Assembly (NCBI GenBank): GCA_002224055.1
Contig: AZLU01000011.1
Coordinates: 149,501 to 213,500 of the forward strand
DNA from: Pezizomycotina sp. ARF18
Taxonomy: Eukaryota; Ascomycota
Length of the DNA stretch: 64,000 bases
Reading direction: 5' to 3'
Part shown: positions 47,625 to 58,730 of the stretch, piece after piece
How the letters are laid out: each line of letters opens with the position of its first letter
How positions within the stretch are numbered: position 1 is the stretch's first letter
Notes under the pieces: model-generated
Told to the model about the DNA's origin: nothing
What the model saw: only the letters and a program-made list of their open reading frames with translations
Database searches by the model: none
Translations under genes and position numbers: made by a program

Positions 47625-47661
<37 letters not shown>
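47550..47661 (+). repeat. AT microsatellite
   Basis: Interrupted TATATATTTTTATA units ending in a pure (TA)n run; near-palindromic and likely to form hairpins. Confidence 0.8.
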
Positions 47662-47662
<1 letters not shown>

Positions 47663-47986
47663 CAGACGCATTGCCGGTGTCCTCTTTCCCTTTGATCTTC
47701 TTGGTTCAATTTCGCTCATTCCTCTCCTCCACTTCAACCTGACGTTGTGGATCTGGAGGATAAACAGCAAGGGATATCATTGGCTGGGATCTTTCGTGGG
47801 CTTGAAGGGACTCTTTGGACTGAAAAGCTCTTTGTTAGATTACCTGATTGACTTTCACTTGAGGGTTATCATGCGAATTTCTTGGGCGAGAGACAGGGCT
47901 GAAGGGTTTATACATCATTGGGTTCTTTGTCTTGCAACGGCTTTCTTCGATATCTCTTGGTTTCCCTCGAACTTTCGCAACTTACA

Positions 47987-49812
47987 ATGTCGTACCTAAC
48001 GAGGCCTGGCGTACCATACGCGCTGGAGATGATGGAGGAGAGCCTTCGCCAGGAGGAAGAGCGCCAGTACTCATTCGCATACGGTGCCGACGACGACGAC
48101 GCATTCGACGGGGTGCCGCAGCTGTCGATAGCCAGCCCGCCGCTGGACTACTACTACAATAACTACGAGGTCGAGGACGAAGCGCTGATATCGCCGCTCC
48201 AGGATTCTTTCCTCTGGAACCAGCAGACGATAGACGAACCGCCGGAGGTATCGCTGCTGAGCGTTCCCAGGTCCATACCGGTACCGAACAGGGAATCGAC
48301 GTCGACGCCCGTCGTGCAGCGGCTTTTCGCCATTCGCTCGTCGACGTTTCGAACCCGCCGGCGCCGCACTGCCAACCGTGGAAAGGGAGAATACTAGGGC
48401 AGCCGGATGGGCACCACCGGCCGGCTACACCCGTCGTGAGGGAACTTTTCAGGCAGGCATTGCGGGTCGCGGAGCTCCTCCGGCTACTAGCGCTGTCGCG
48501 GAGGTCGCGTCGCCAATACAACCCCGCGAGTGCCACATTATGAAACTACCGACTGAAATTATGCAGATGATATTCTTCGAGCACGCCTTCGCGCACTTTA
48601 GCCCGATTGCGTCACGAATCCGTGCTGGACGGCGGAGCGGTGGGTGCAGTGCAAGTCCAGCCTCGCAGTTTGCAGGCATTGGCGCCGAATTATTTTACCT
48701 CGTCTCCTTCGCGCGATTACGATTAGCCAGTGCACCTTTCTAGACAGACATAGGACGTGTACGCTATGTATTAAAAGTTCGCCGACACTATGCATACCCT
48801 GGCTGCAGGAATTAATGCTGGGGTCCGATTGGGACGAAGGCGATAAGCTGATTAACAATGTCTGGTCGGTCCGCCTATCTTCCGAACACTGCGAGCATCG
48901 CCGCTCGCACCACTTCGACGAAAACCTCGAGGGCAGGTTTTTAGCCTCGTTGCCGGAATTGCGACAGTTGACGGTCAATATGGACATCCTCGACACGTAC
49001 GCTTTCAAGTATAAAGGTCCCTCCGAGATGAAAACGAAGCCCGACATCGTCCTCGAAAACGCCCGCCCGCCGCAGCGGCTCTTTAACCGTCGCATGCCGT
49101 TCCCGGAAGCATACGGTACCCGCCGAGGCATTACAACGTTCCCGACAGCACGTGGATAAATTTCGGCGAGGCGAAGAAGGTTACGTTTGGCGGGTGCCAC
49201 GTTAGTAACGACCTACTGAGCACTTTCAAGAATAAATTACAAGGGGTGGAGACGATCGAGATTAGCAGTCAAACCGACATCAATACTTTTCTGACACCGG
49301 CGGTAAGTTCTTCACCAAGTCTTTCCCCCAATGTATTGCCGGCAGACGGTGATTTAATTAAAGGTTTTTCGTTAGGTATGGATACATTCTTCTCCTCCGC
49401 CGCCCGCTCGTTCTCCAACCTCACCACCGTAATCATGCGCTGCACGCCGACACTTCGCCCACGGGTCTCCGCGACTTCCGCTCCCATCCTCCCTCAACAT
49501 CGACGTCTGCCACGTCATCGCGCGCCAACCCTCAAAACCGTAGACGTATTATCCTGCTGCCACAATTTCTTCCAAAAGATGAGAGAGTGGAAAACCGGCG
49601 CATCTCTCGAATTACTACGCTTCGAAACGACGTGTCTGGACCTGCAAAACTTCAAGCGCACGGCGAAGCACAAGTACTCCGTCAACGGCGGCAGTTTGCG
49701 TAACGTAATTGAGGCCGCGCAGGAGATGGAAAAGGGATTGGAGGAGGACGCTGACCACGTGGAGAGGAAACCGCTGCGGATAGAAGTGTCCGTGGCGAAG
49801 GAGAGGAATTAG
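47987..49812 (+). pseudogene. F-box protein with LRR-like C-terminus, frame-shifted
   Basis: ATG 47987 opens MSYLTRPGVPYALEMMEESL and an acidic, low-complexity N-terminus that stays open to 48397. The next block is in another frame (VVRELFRQALRVAELLRLLA). The F-box, HIMKLPTEIMQMIFFEHAF, is in a third near 48531. WVQCKSSLAVCRHWRRIILP restores F-box helix 3 after another shift near 48.6 kb. LRR-like segments follow (FLASLPELRQLTVNMDIL, WINFGEAKKVTFGGCHV, LLSTFKNKLQGVETIEISS, SFSNLTTVIMRC, SLELLRFETTCLDLQNF), ending at TAG 49810-49812. Possible intron signals lie at 49303-49375. The role would be substrate recognition in an SCF ubiquitin ligase. Frames are clean between shifts. Confidence 0.55.
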
Positions 49813-49849
49813 GTATGCAACCCTTCCTCAGCTTTTATTTTTTATTTTT

Positions 49850-49882
<33 letters not shown>

Positions 49883-49953
49883 ATTTTTTATTTTTATTTT
49901 TTTTTTCAACCTCAATAATTGTAGCGCTAGGTCGCTAACATAAATTTTCTCCA

Positions 49954-50439
49954 GGTCGCGCCGACATCTCCCCTCCCTCTCCCGATCTACACCTTCCCCC
50001 ACCACGGCATCGTAAACATTTCCGAATACACCTGCAAAGCACCCAACAAGTACCGCGTCTACGTAACCTCCCTCTCCGTCCCGCCTCCACCGCATCCTGA
50101 TAAACCCATCACCATCCGTCCGGCGCATGCGCTACTCCCACCGCTCCATATCCGCTTCCGACCCGCACATCGAAATGGAAGACTGTACGCGCTTGCAACC
50201 GCGAAATCGAAGCTTTGGCGGTGGAATTACAGCGTGATGTCAGGATGTTTTTTAGCAGGAATGAGTTTCTGATGAATAGTAGGGCGAAGGATAAGGTGCT
50301 CAATGGGATGGAGAGGGCGCTGAAGGGCTTGCAGGAGCCGAAGGGCATAGGAGGAGGAGGAAGCTGCAGAGTTTATTGTTGGAGGGGTACGGGAAGGATT
50401 TGGGGGTGGGGGATGGATATGGGGATGGATGAGGATTGA
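49954..50439 (+). other. Possible further exon or relic after the F-box gene
   Basis: After a T-rich stretch and a CTCCAG acceptor-like site, GC-rich sequence reads PLPIYTFPHHGIVNISEY and APNKYRVYVTSLSVPPPPH. In another frame it then reads EALAVELQRDVRMFFSRNEF and LNGMERALKGLQEPKGI, ending at TGA near 50439. It looks coding. It could be the last exon of the F-box gene if the TAG at 49812 is bypassed by splicing (GTATGC directly follows it), or a separate fragment. Confidence 0.35.
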
Positions 50440-51069
50440 TGGTATACTGACAGATTTTTCACACACATGCGAAAATCCGACGGTTTGGATTTTTTATTTT
50501 TTATTTTTTTTTTCCACTGGTCGGATGCGACCTATTCTGAGATATGCCCCGTGCGGATTTCCCCCGCGGGATACAAATGCATTCTTTTTACGGCCTTTCC
50601 CTTTGTTACTGGACCATAGCCTTTCACGTCCAAGTCTTTTTTGCTTTTTATTCCCGTAGTTTTCCATTTTCCTTCGTGGTAACGATTTCCTTTTTTTCTT
50701 CTTTTTCTCCGGACATTCACGGCTCACGATCGGTGTTTAACGAGTATCTTTGAAAGCACAGCGATGGACGTTCACGTTTCTGCTATTTATTTGTCCTCCT
50801 CCTTTCTGCAATATACCTTCGTTACAGGCATGGAATTATACCTTCGTTTTAGCGATTCCTTATTTTTATTTCGAGAATATCCTTTTCGCATGTCATATAA
50901 AACGCGATGATGGCTTTTTTCCTTACTAGTAGTTACATGTATTCTTCCGTATTTATAATGGGAATGGAATGATGATATGACTATACCATACGAAGACTAA
51001 GTATGTACATGATATTAAGTGACTTTTGAAGTAGAAGGGATACTTGAGTGAGCAATGCACCTCAGGCTA

Positions 51070-51072
<3 letters not shown>

Positions 51073-51103
<31 letters not shown>
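51073..51103 (+). repeat. Poly-T tract (31 T)
   Basis: Uninterrupted T run between two gene relics; no transposon end recognised nearby. Confidence 0.85.
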
Positions 51104-51107
<4 letters not shown>

Positions 51108-51431
51108 GGCCTACTTTTTATTGCTTGGCTGAAGGGAACAAATTGATTGTTGTAAATTCGAGCAATCAATGCCTGTTTGCCCTATCTTAACAACATTGGG
51201 GCCTGGCGTATACTGTTTACAAGTATTACTATCAAGTAACTACTCGTAAATAAAGCATGTTCTATTTCTACGAAGATTCCCTTTCTCATCGGCCTTGTAG
51301 TTGTTCAGGAAAGCGCACAGCAGAGAGCAGGAAGCATTTCAGGATCCACTAGGGAAACAAACGCCATTTAGCGTCACCCGAAATACCCGCAAGCATTCGA
51401 ACTTGCTAGGACGACAAAGAATAGGTACGTC

Positions 51432-53114
51432 GTGGCGCAATCCTTCGATTCAAAGGCAGCCGGTGGCATTGTTCCTGCCCGGGAGACGAACGTAATGATC
51501 TCAACGCGAGATACGGAGAACGAATCCATACATAGCGCCAGTCCTCTTGTCTGTGATTGCTGGGAATATCAAGATGGAGACGGTGGACTATGTATATATG
51601 CGAGGACAGCAAGCCGGAGTCGCGAAGGAGGAAGAAGAAGACGGGGACGATTTCAAGTCGGTTAGGTCAGAACCCGAGGAGGAGGTTGTGGAGAAAACAA
51701 GGACTACCAGGAAGATAAAGATGAGGAGGATGGGGCTGAGAACGAAGGCATTGGATACCGTGACACTTCGGACAATTACAGTAACGCTATCGAGGTCCAG
51801 ACCGATGGAGGACGTGAGGGCTACGAGCACATGGGTTACAGCAACATGAATCGGAAACGGCGCTGCCCAATGTTCTACTATTGATAATGCTGATGACAAC
51901 TCTTCTAAACTTGACGCTTCCGAGGAAAACGCCGAAGACTCCATGTACGACATCCATTGGGGACGAATTCCGTACCCCGACGCTCACCGAATCAATCCTG
52001 TCAACCTTTCTTCGTAGGCGAACGGATCGCACCATCGCCGCCATGGCTCTCAAGGCCGAACACAAGCTCCGTACGCCAGCGGATTACCTTTTGCCGGCCT
52101 CGATACATACGACGAGCGAACCTATCCCATCGTCTTCGACGAGGACCACTTCTCCCACTTCTGCCGACCGGATATTCCAACCAACTCTTCCACCACAATG
52201 GATTCAAAACCAACACCACCGACTCTATCATCCGGCAACCTTCCATCTAACTCCAACCCTGCGCACCATAACAACCTCCTCCAAAATCTTCAAACAGCTC
52301 CTCTCGCCACAGCTGCCGCATCCCTCGACGCCCGCACCATTCCAAACCCCCTGAATCGTCCTCTAGGACACTACTATCCCGACTCCTGGTTCCTAAGTCA
52401 CCCTCTCCTGCCTACCATCCTGGATAACATACCCAAGAGGCGGATATGTCTTCTACTGGTCCGTGTACCTACGCCAACCACCGTTGGAAGCGAAAGAATA
52501 CCCGTGGCGTGCTTTTTCCAAAGGATTGGGATTACGGCCGGCGTATGCGAGGCTACCGGAACCGCACGATTGCGCGAGGGAGCACGTGCTGGTTTATATT
52601 TGGTGCTGCCAGAGGTACCGCGGGGCTATTGCGAGTATGCGGACGAGCATCCGGAGCTAGTGGGGGCGAGGACCGGTGGTTTGCCGTTGTGGAGAGAAGG
52701 AGACGACCAAAATTACGGAGGGGGCTGAGAGGGGCATCGAGCAAACGGTTATTGAGGCTCCGAGCGACGACTTCGAAGAGGCTATAGGGCATATCGTTTG
52801 AGCGAGACATCCAGGAGACGGCTGAAGAGGAATGCAAGTCCCACAACGAGCCCGAGCCTGTCGAACTCCACGAAGTTGCCGAAGACATCGTTGAGATTTC
52901 GATATACGAAATATCAAGGGAAGGTTAAGGATGCCTCCAACGCAACTAAGGAGAACAAAGTAAGCCGGCGGAGGACTGTACCGAAACAGCGAAATCAGGA
53001 AACGAGCACCCGGACGGCGATGACGAGGACAAGGACGAAAGAGCCGAAGTAGCCGAGACGACTGAAGAGGATGAAGAGGATGCTACTTGGGCTGCATGGG
53101 ATATATATTTTTGA
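51432..53114 (+). pseudogene. Acidic protein of unknown family, frame-shifted
   Basis: Protein-like sequence runs continuously but through all three frames: KMETVDYVYMRGQQAGVAKE with DGDDFKSVRSEPEEEVVE; NKDYQEDKDEEDGAENEG, AIEVQTDGGREGYEHMGYSN; ASEENAEDSMYDIHWGRIPY, AGLDTYDERTYPIVFDEDHF; RPLGHYYPDSWFLSHPLLP; VFYWSVYLRQPPLEAKEYPW with PEPHDCAREHVLVYIWCCQR; EEECKSHNEPEPVELHEVAE; and the tail ERAEVAETTEEDEEDATWAA, ending at TGA 53112-53114. Acidic ends surround a Tyr/Trp/Pro-rich core of about 150 residues that may be a folded domain. The true start is uncertain (51432 or 51547). There are six or more frame changes and few in-frame stops inside the blocks. The family is not recognised. Confidence 0.5.
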
Positions 53115-54437
53115 GAAGTCCGCATGGATTAGGAACTAGCCAGCGCTATGTATGAGTACTGCGACCTCGCAAACAGGAAACAAAGGAAAAGATTTCATAA
53201 GATCCTGTACTTTTAACCCCAGTAGTTCTCTAAACTTTGTCAATGCCACTTAGAAACCTATCCAGCTCCACATTTCATGTCGAAGATACCCAAGCCGCAG
53301 CATTCCTGTCCGCGTAAATTGGGTTCAACTTTTTAATTGCAAAGTATTACAAACATGTGTTCGAGTTGATTAGATACTCAGCTATTGCAGAACTTCAATA
53401 TTAGAATTATTAACGTCAAAGACGGAAAGTTTCCCAGTCAACGTGAGATTGTGTTTCCTAATCCTGTAATAGCGAAATGGTCATGCCGTTCATCCTGTAA
53501 GTCCCGAGACCGCGATAGCTCGACGCAACGACATGAACCATGGCTACTTGCAGCAATAATACCTTTGAGATGTAACTAACTGCCACGCCTATCTTTCTCT
53601 TCTATCTTGAACCCTGTCTAAAACGAAATGTACATATCGGAATTACAAGAATATATTCAAGATCTAGAACTACCTCACCAGAATTCCTCCCGAGGAAACA
53701 AATCTGTGAAATCTGTCATCAGGACGAAGCTTAGTCTTCAAATCTGCCTTGTAGAATATACGTACGTCATGAATAAATGTATCTAGACAGAGCATACAAC
53801 TCTACAGTCTTAAAAATGAGCGAGAGCCAACTAAATACATGTGTTTCACGATCTTGACCATTTCTAAGCCCACAATATGCCCGGGAACGCATGTATCTAT
53901 TCAAAATGAACATATAATACTAAAATATGCATCTATTGCTTCGTGAGTGATTCTGACGCCGTCAGATACCCGAGATACACGTTCGTGACCAATCTAACTC
54001 CCCAAACCAGCTTTTGGAAACATCTAAGAGCTTAATTGAGGCCATATGCCAAAATTCTGAGCTCTACGAAACAAAGTACCCACTGCAAAAATAAAAACAA
54101 TGCTGAGACTCCCGATATCCACAATCGTGATACATCATAGACCTCCCCTGACCCCCACGATACGTTGCAAACCCATGAAACTCATCAGCGTGATCCGTTC
54201 CATTCATCCTAAGAACTTTTCCCAGTCGAAGACAAGTCCTCTCGTCGAACATGTCAAATGCCAAGAAAGCTTAGTCGTCGCTTAGTCGTCGCGACCTTCG
54301 CGTAACCACACCTACACGAAAATCCTCCTTCGTCCACCCTCCACGGAAACTCACGGAAACTTCTTCAACGACATTGTATATCAAAATAATCGGCCAATCG
54401 AAAAACTCCTTCTTAAATTGTTGATCTGAACCACTTC

Positions 54438-54480
54438 AGGTCCTCAACTATAAATTAAACTATTCCCTCCCACGATCCTT
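54438..54480 (+). promoter_or_regulatory. TATA plus pyrimidine-rich promoter-like module
   Basis: CTCAACTATAAATTAAACTAT followed by a C/T-rich stretch and CAATCAATCAAG, closely matching 14873-14912. No clear gene follows. Confidence 0.3.
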
Positions 54481-55086
54481 TCCAATCTTCTCCTTCTTCC
54501 TTTCCTTCCCTTCCCATCAATCAAACAATCAATCAAGAACTTCGTGGTATAACATACAGCTCTATACTACATACATGGAAGCTATTCTATACACGATACT
54601 TCTTCCTTGATATCCCCACGGGTCTTCAAGCTCTAACGAGTCCTACCCGCAATATGCACTTCCCGGGCGGACGTTTCGTCTATCTTGATCACTTATTCCC
54701 GATGTTTTTCCTCAATCCCTCCTTTATAATCTTGATATTGATGTTCTTGCCACCCAAAAGAACCCCTTCTCCGGGTTGGCTTACTAAGAAATGTTCAATA
54801 CGTGATGGATTATTGCTAGCTTTTGCTAGCTTCTGGGATCTTTTTGCTTGCTCTTTGCTTGCTCTTTGCTTTATTAGCTTTAGCTCCAGCTTCGATATTA
54901 TACGAAGTATCTTGCCACATATGACTAACTCTTAGCTTTATCTCCTTTCTTCCTTTTTATTTCCTATCTTTTATCTTGATTTGTTTCTCTTTTTTGTTTC
55001 ATCGTGTTCTTTTTTGTTTCCTTCTTGGTCTGTCTCCTCTCTTGTTCTTCTTAATCTTGTCCTCCTGAGCCTTTCCTTTCTAAAGC

Positions 55087-55356
55087 TCATTTTCTCTCCA
55101 GTAGTATGTATTGGCTAGGCCTCTGGCCCCTTTTTCTCCTAAAACCATTTTCTTTCCAAAGGTTTGTGGGTGTATCTTCATGATCGTCCTTCTTCATCTT
55201 GCTTTCTCTTGCTCTTTCTCCCTCTACCTTCTTACGCTCCTTCTTCTCTAGGTAAGCTTGGTAAGCTACTAACAAACAACCGCTCTCTTCCATAATTTCC
55301 CATAATATCTGGGCTTCGCTGGGGTGTTCATAATTCTGGATCACTGGGGCATTCAT
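55087..55356 (-). CDS. Short lysine/glutamate-rich ORF, unidentified
   Basis: An 89-codon frame from ATG 55356: MNAPVIQNYEHPSEAQILWE, IMEESGCLLVAYQAYLEKKE, then a strongly charged helix (ERKKVEGERARESKMKKDDH). The first half looks like real protein; the second may be a coiled coil or just purine-rich DNA. No introns, family or partner were recognised. Confidence 0.25.
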   Translation of the reverse strand: MNAPVIQNYEHPSEAQILWEIMEESGCLLVAYQAYLEKKERKKVEGERARESKMKKDDHEDTPTNLWKENGFRRKRGQRPSQYILLERK

Positions 55357-55684
55357 AGAAACTTCACTTTCTGGACACTATACAACTGGCTTTATACCAT
55401 AGACATGGGGCTCCTCATAGATTCTCTTGGGCTTTTCATAAGATCTTTTCTTTTTTCTTTCTACCTAGTTTTCACTGGCGTCGTGATAGGACAGGCTTTG
55501 TACAGCAACACCATAGAATTTTCCCAATTTATCGTTTGCAGAATAGCTTCAAGTTAAGTGTTATGGTAGGAATGTCTTTACGCTACGTTTGCTATAGATT
55601 GTGCTGCACCTGCCAGAACTGCAACCACAGTTGCCTGTTTCTTCATTCCCGTTTCAATGTACCGGCTGTCTTCCTCCTTTTTCT

Positions 55685-55811
55685 TTATTTTATTTTATTT
55701 TATTTTATTTTATTTTATTTTATTTTATTTTATTTTATTTTATTTTATTTTATTTTATTTATTTTATTTTATTTTATTTTATTTTATTTTATTTTATTTT
55801 ATTATTTTATT
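55685..55811 (+). repeat. (TTTTA)n microsatellite
   Basis: About 24 TTTTA/ATTTT units with one slip near 55760; the longest simple repeat in the window. Shorter arrays of the same or similar unit occur at 12093-12122 and 49836-49898. Confidence 0.9.
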
Positions 55812-56929
55812 TCTATTCTTTTGGTTTTTTCTATACTCTGTTTTCGTTCTCCTGTTTCTTTCTTACATTATCGTTGTCTGCTTTTGCAGCTGGAGAAGCG
55901 CAATCAATGCAAGCCCTGGGAAATATGATCGGGCTTGCCCCCCTTTCTTTTCCTCCGCTTATTTTTCTTCCCTCATTTGCTTTCTTGTTTATTTTGCTTA
56001 TTTCTTTTGCTCTTAATCTTTTTGTTTTCTGTTTCCTGTTGTATCTTATTTTCTGTATATTATTTTCTTGTACATTTTTTCTGCTATTTTTGTATATTTC
56101 CTTTGTATCTTCGTTTTATTTCTTGTGTATATTTCCTTTGTATCTTTGTTTTATTTTTATGTAATTTCCTTTGTATGTTTTAGTTTTTTTTTTTTTTTTT
56201 TTTTTGTTCACACTTGTTTTCTCGCTATCCGGTCGGCCTTCTGCTCATCTTCCCACTCTCTTCTCCTTGCGAGAATTGTGGAAGCTTGGATCGAGCATTG
56301 CAGCTTGCTACCCCATTCCCAGTGGAGGGAAGGCCCCTGGTGTTCGAGCCTTGCACAAGGTCGTCACTACAGGGTCCCCCGGCGTGGCGCCACCCTTCCA
56401 AGAAGCAGTCGGGCAAGTGGGGTAGGGTTTGACCCCAATTATCGGGGTTCTCTACTCATACTTCAACTCGAAGACTGGGGCTTTATGGGGAATGCATTGC
56501 TTCTTCCATCTATATCAATTACGGATGGTTGTTCTTGTTTTTTGCGTTATGATTTTCCGTCCACTTTGGTTCTATTGGCGTAACTTCTACTTTTCTCCAC
56601 CCTTAAGGCGTTTTGGAAAGAGTTAAGAACAAAGAGCATGGGTTTGACCCTCGCGAAGGGCCTTCGGGTCAACATCTGGCTTGGAGGAAACCCCGATGCC
56701 ACAGAGCCTTTGCCTGATTCGCCCCTGGCTTGAGCCGCTACGCATTTTTACTCCCTTTGTCCTTTTTCTTTTTTTGTTTTTTGGACTTGAATTTTTGCAT
56801 ACGCTTTCTTGAATTTTTTGGATATGCTTTTTTGTTTTTGGATACCTTTCTTGAATTTTGTTTTGTTTTGTTTTTTTTTGGATGTTTTGTTTCAAGTTAT
56901 CTCTGCAGTGTTTTCTCTCCGAATTTGCT

Positions 56930-58384
56930 CATGTTTTACGCAGCGTTCGTCGAAAGGTGTGGACTTGAACGAAGAGTCAAGGACCGTGGAAGTCGATATT
57001 CGTGGAGGAATTCGACCACACCGACGACGCGATGTACAAACTCAAGTTAGAGCAGCAGGAGCATGCTTCTGCAGCCTTTAGTTCTATAAGCACAACATAC
57101 GTAGAGTGGTTCACAAGGGGATTTGTGAGCCACCTACTCCCCAGCTTAGGCAGGGCGTTGATTTATCGAACACCAAAAGAAGAGTTTGGCTCGCCTTGAT
57201 CACTGAACATGAGGAAAAGACTACTGAAGTTGCTTTACAGTAGCAGAAATTCGTTCCCCCACTATCCCCCAATCCCCAGTTTGCGTTTTTGTACGTTGTT
57301 TGTTCTCATGATAATTCGCTCTGCTTGATGGTATTTATTGCTTCGCGGTGCCTTTCTTTCCTTCCCCTTTTCCCCAGACATTTCATTTTGATAAGCACAA
57401 CGGGCGGGATAGGGACTAGGATGTCCCGTTCTCAGCCATCTATTTCCCCACCTATGCCCACCTCAAGGTACTGCCGTATTTCCCGACGAATCGATCGTCG
57501 GGGAGGCTGGTGAAGTGCGATGGTCCGGCGTCCTTATACGTTTGCGTTTAAGCGCTGATTCATCGACGCTGCCCGCCAAACTTGAAGCCGGACTGTGGGG
57601 AAGTCCAAGTGAGGAGCTGCGCGCCAGTACTTTGCGTTCGATCGCGCCGAGGCCGCATCTCGGGACAGCTATAATGCCGAGCTTCCATGCAGGTTCGGCC
57701 GCCACTCAGCAGTAACCCGATTCATACAGTGAAGGCCCCCTAAGGGGTTAGACCACAATGCTCATCACCGTTACTAGCAGTAAGTATTCTATTTCTACTT
57801 TGATATTTTGCCCATTTGGCTTTCCTTAGGACAACTTTTGAACTAGTGGCTAATATATCCTTTCAAAATTATCTCACAGGGCTCCGGACGACATTTATAA
57901 GATCATCCAGGAGGAATTAGAACCTGCAACATCCTTATCATCGACCACAACAGCTGAGGCTACTAGCTTTGGAGAGGAAGATAGCCGATGCGGTGTTTTT
58001 CCTCCTCGAAGCCCTAGCTCGGACAAGCCGCAATGCCGAGCTTCCAACCTGCCCAATGGCAGAATTACATCTTCCAATATCCGCCTCCCCAATATCAAGA
58101 ACAACTAAGAAACACTCGCCAACGATTGTGGCTTCAAACCTTGGAGAGGAAGATAGCCGGTGCTCGCTGTACTCGACTATGAGACGGGCACCAACCACCC
58201 AGATTTCAGAAGTGGCCCGATGCAACGGCCGTCGGGCATGGTGGGTTTTGGTCGTTTTAGACAAGTGGCACGCCATCTCGACTTCTTCTCTCCTTGGAAG
58301 CCTGTGTCTGCTTATGGTAATGACGCTCTCCACCCGAAGACTGATTTTTATGGTTTTACTAAAAAAATTAGACTGGCTATATAG
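56930..58384 (+). pseudogene. Unidentified coding stretch with internal duplications
   Basis: Protein-like blocks in order: GVDLNEESRTVEVD, FVEEFDHTDDAMYKLKLEQQ with FTRGFVSHLLPSLGRALIY; DESIVGEAGEVRWSG; SEELRASTLRSIAPRPH with AIMPSFHAGSAATQQ; then, after a well-formed 100-nt intron-like segment (57780-57879, GTAAGT...CTCACAG), APDDIYKIIQEELEPATSLS, TSFGEEDSRCGVF; MPSFQPAQWQNYIFQYPPPQ, TLERKIAGARC and NHPDFRSGPMQRPSGMVGFG with DALHPKTDFYGFTKK. The phrases MPSF and GEEDSRC each occur twice, showing internal duplication. Several frame changes separate the blocks. The proline/glutamine-rich part suggests a disordered region. No domain was recognised, and it may be more than one gene. Confidence 0.4.
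57780..57879 (+). other. Possible intron (100 nt)
   Basis: GTAAGT donor, GGCTAATA branch-like site, CTCACAG acceptor. Joining it to the small ATG at 57758 misses the downstream frame by one base, so the upstream exon is uncertain. Confidence 0.3.
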
Positions 58385-58408
58385 AAGCGGGGAACTGCAC
58401 CGGGCGAA

Positions 58409-58661
58409 CTAGCCTCTCGGATATAGCTCAGCTAGGAGCCCAGCCAACGGGATCGGCTCCAGATCCCGCTCCGAAAGGCTCCACGCCGCCCCGTCGGTCG
58501 CGAGAATGCCGTGGCCCCTGCAGCAGAGAGGTTCCGCTAAGGATCGATCCACCAGACAATAGGGTTCGAAAAATACGGGTCGGGTGCCTGGCATACTGAA
58601 ACCCGCCACCGTTGGCGACGTTATGAAGGGTTTCGTGAGGTTGTTTGAAGAATCCGCTCAC
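58409..58661 (-). other. GC-rich stretch with open minus-strand frames
   Basis: Two minus-strand frames are open here (VANGGGFQYARHPTRIFRTL; PVFFEPYCLVDRSLAEPLCC). On the plus strand GGATATAGCTCAGCTAGGAGC at about 58420 resembles the start of a tRNA (A box), but no B box or cloverleaf follows. Neither reading can be supported. Confidence 0.2.
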
Positions 58662-58730
58662 TACAACCTAACCACACTTGGGGAGCAGCCGTGGATGCGG
58701 GAAAAAGCATCGAACGGAAACATTCAATAA

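Larger units (their letters stand above)
38780..47986. other. Gene-poor, low-complexity intergenic block
   Basis: About 9 kb without a recognisable protein family. It is rich in A and T runs, purine-only and pyrimidine-only tracts, GAAAA/TTTTC repeats (for example 40957-40985 and 45240-45300), a GGA trinucleotide repeat at 46618-46641, TC repeats at 47141-47161, a 15-G run near 47361, and a TATATATTTT array at 47550-47661. Frames here are products of this composition. A frame at 39657-40004 with CHAC and CIQC pairs was considered but lacks support. Confidence 0.45.
53115..56929. other. Intergenic, promoter-like module and microsatellites
   Basis: No recognised gene in 53115-55086. A TATA/pyrimidine-rich module lies at 54438-54480 and short GCTAGCTTTT/GCTTGCTCTT repeats at 54815-54875. 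Pyrimidine-rich DNA dominates 54930-55080 and 55960-56210. Confidence 0.4.

Noticed and set aside
47982-48536. 184-codon minus-strand frame
   Set aside because: Antisense shadow of the GC-rich F-box gene N-terminus.
55536-56183. Frames of 80-187 codons rich in Phe/Leu/Tyr
   Set aside because: Translations of the TTTTA microsatellite and adjoining T-rich DNA.
58415-58500. tRNA gene suggested by GGATATAGCTCAGCTAGGAGC
   Set aside because: The D-arm looks right but there is no matching acceptor strand, T-arm or B box at the required distance.
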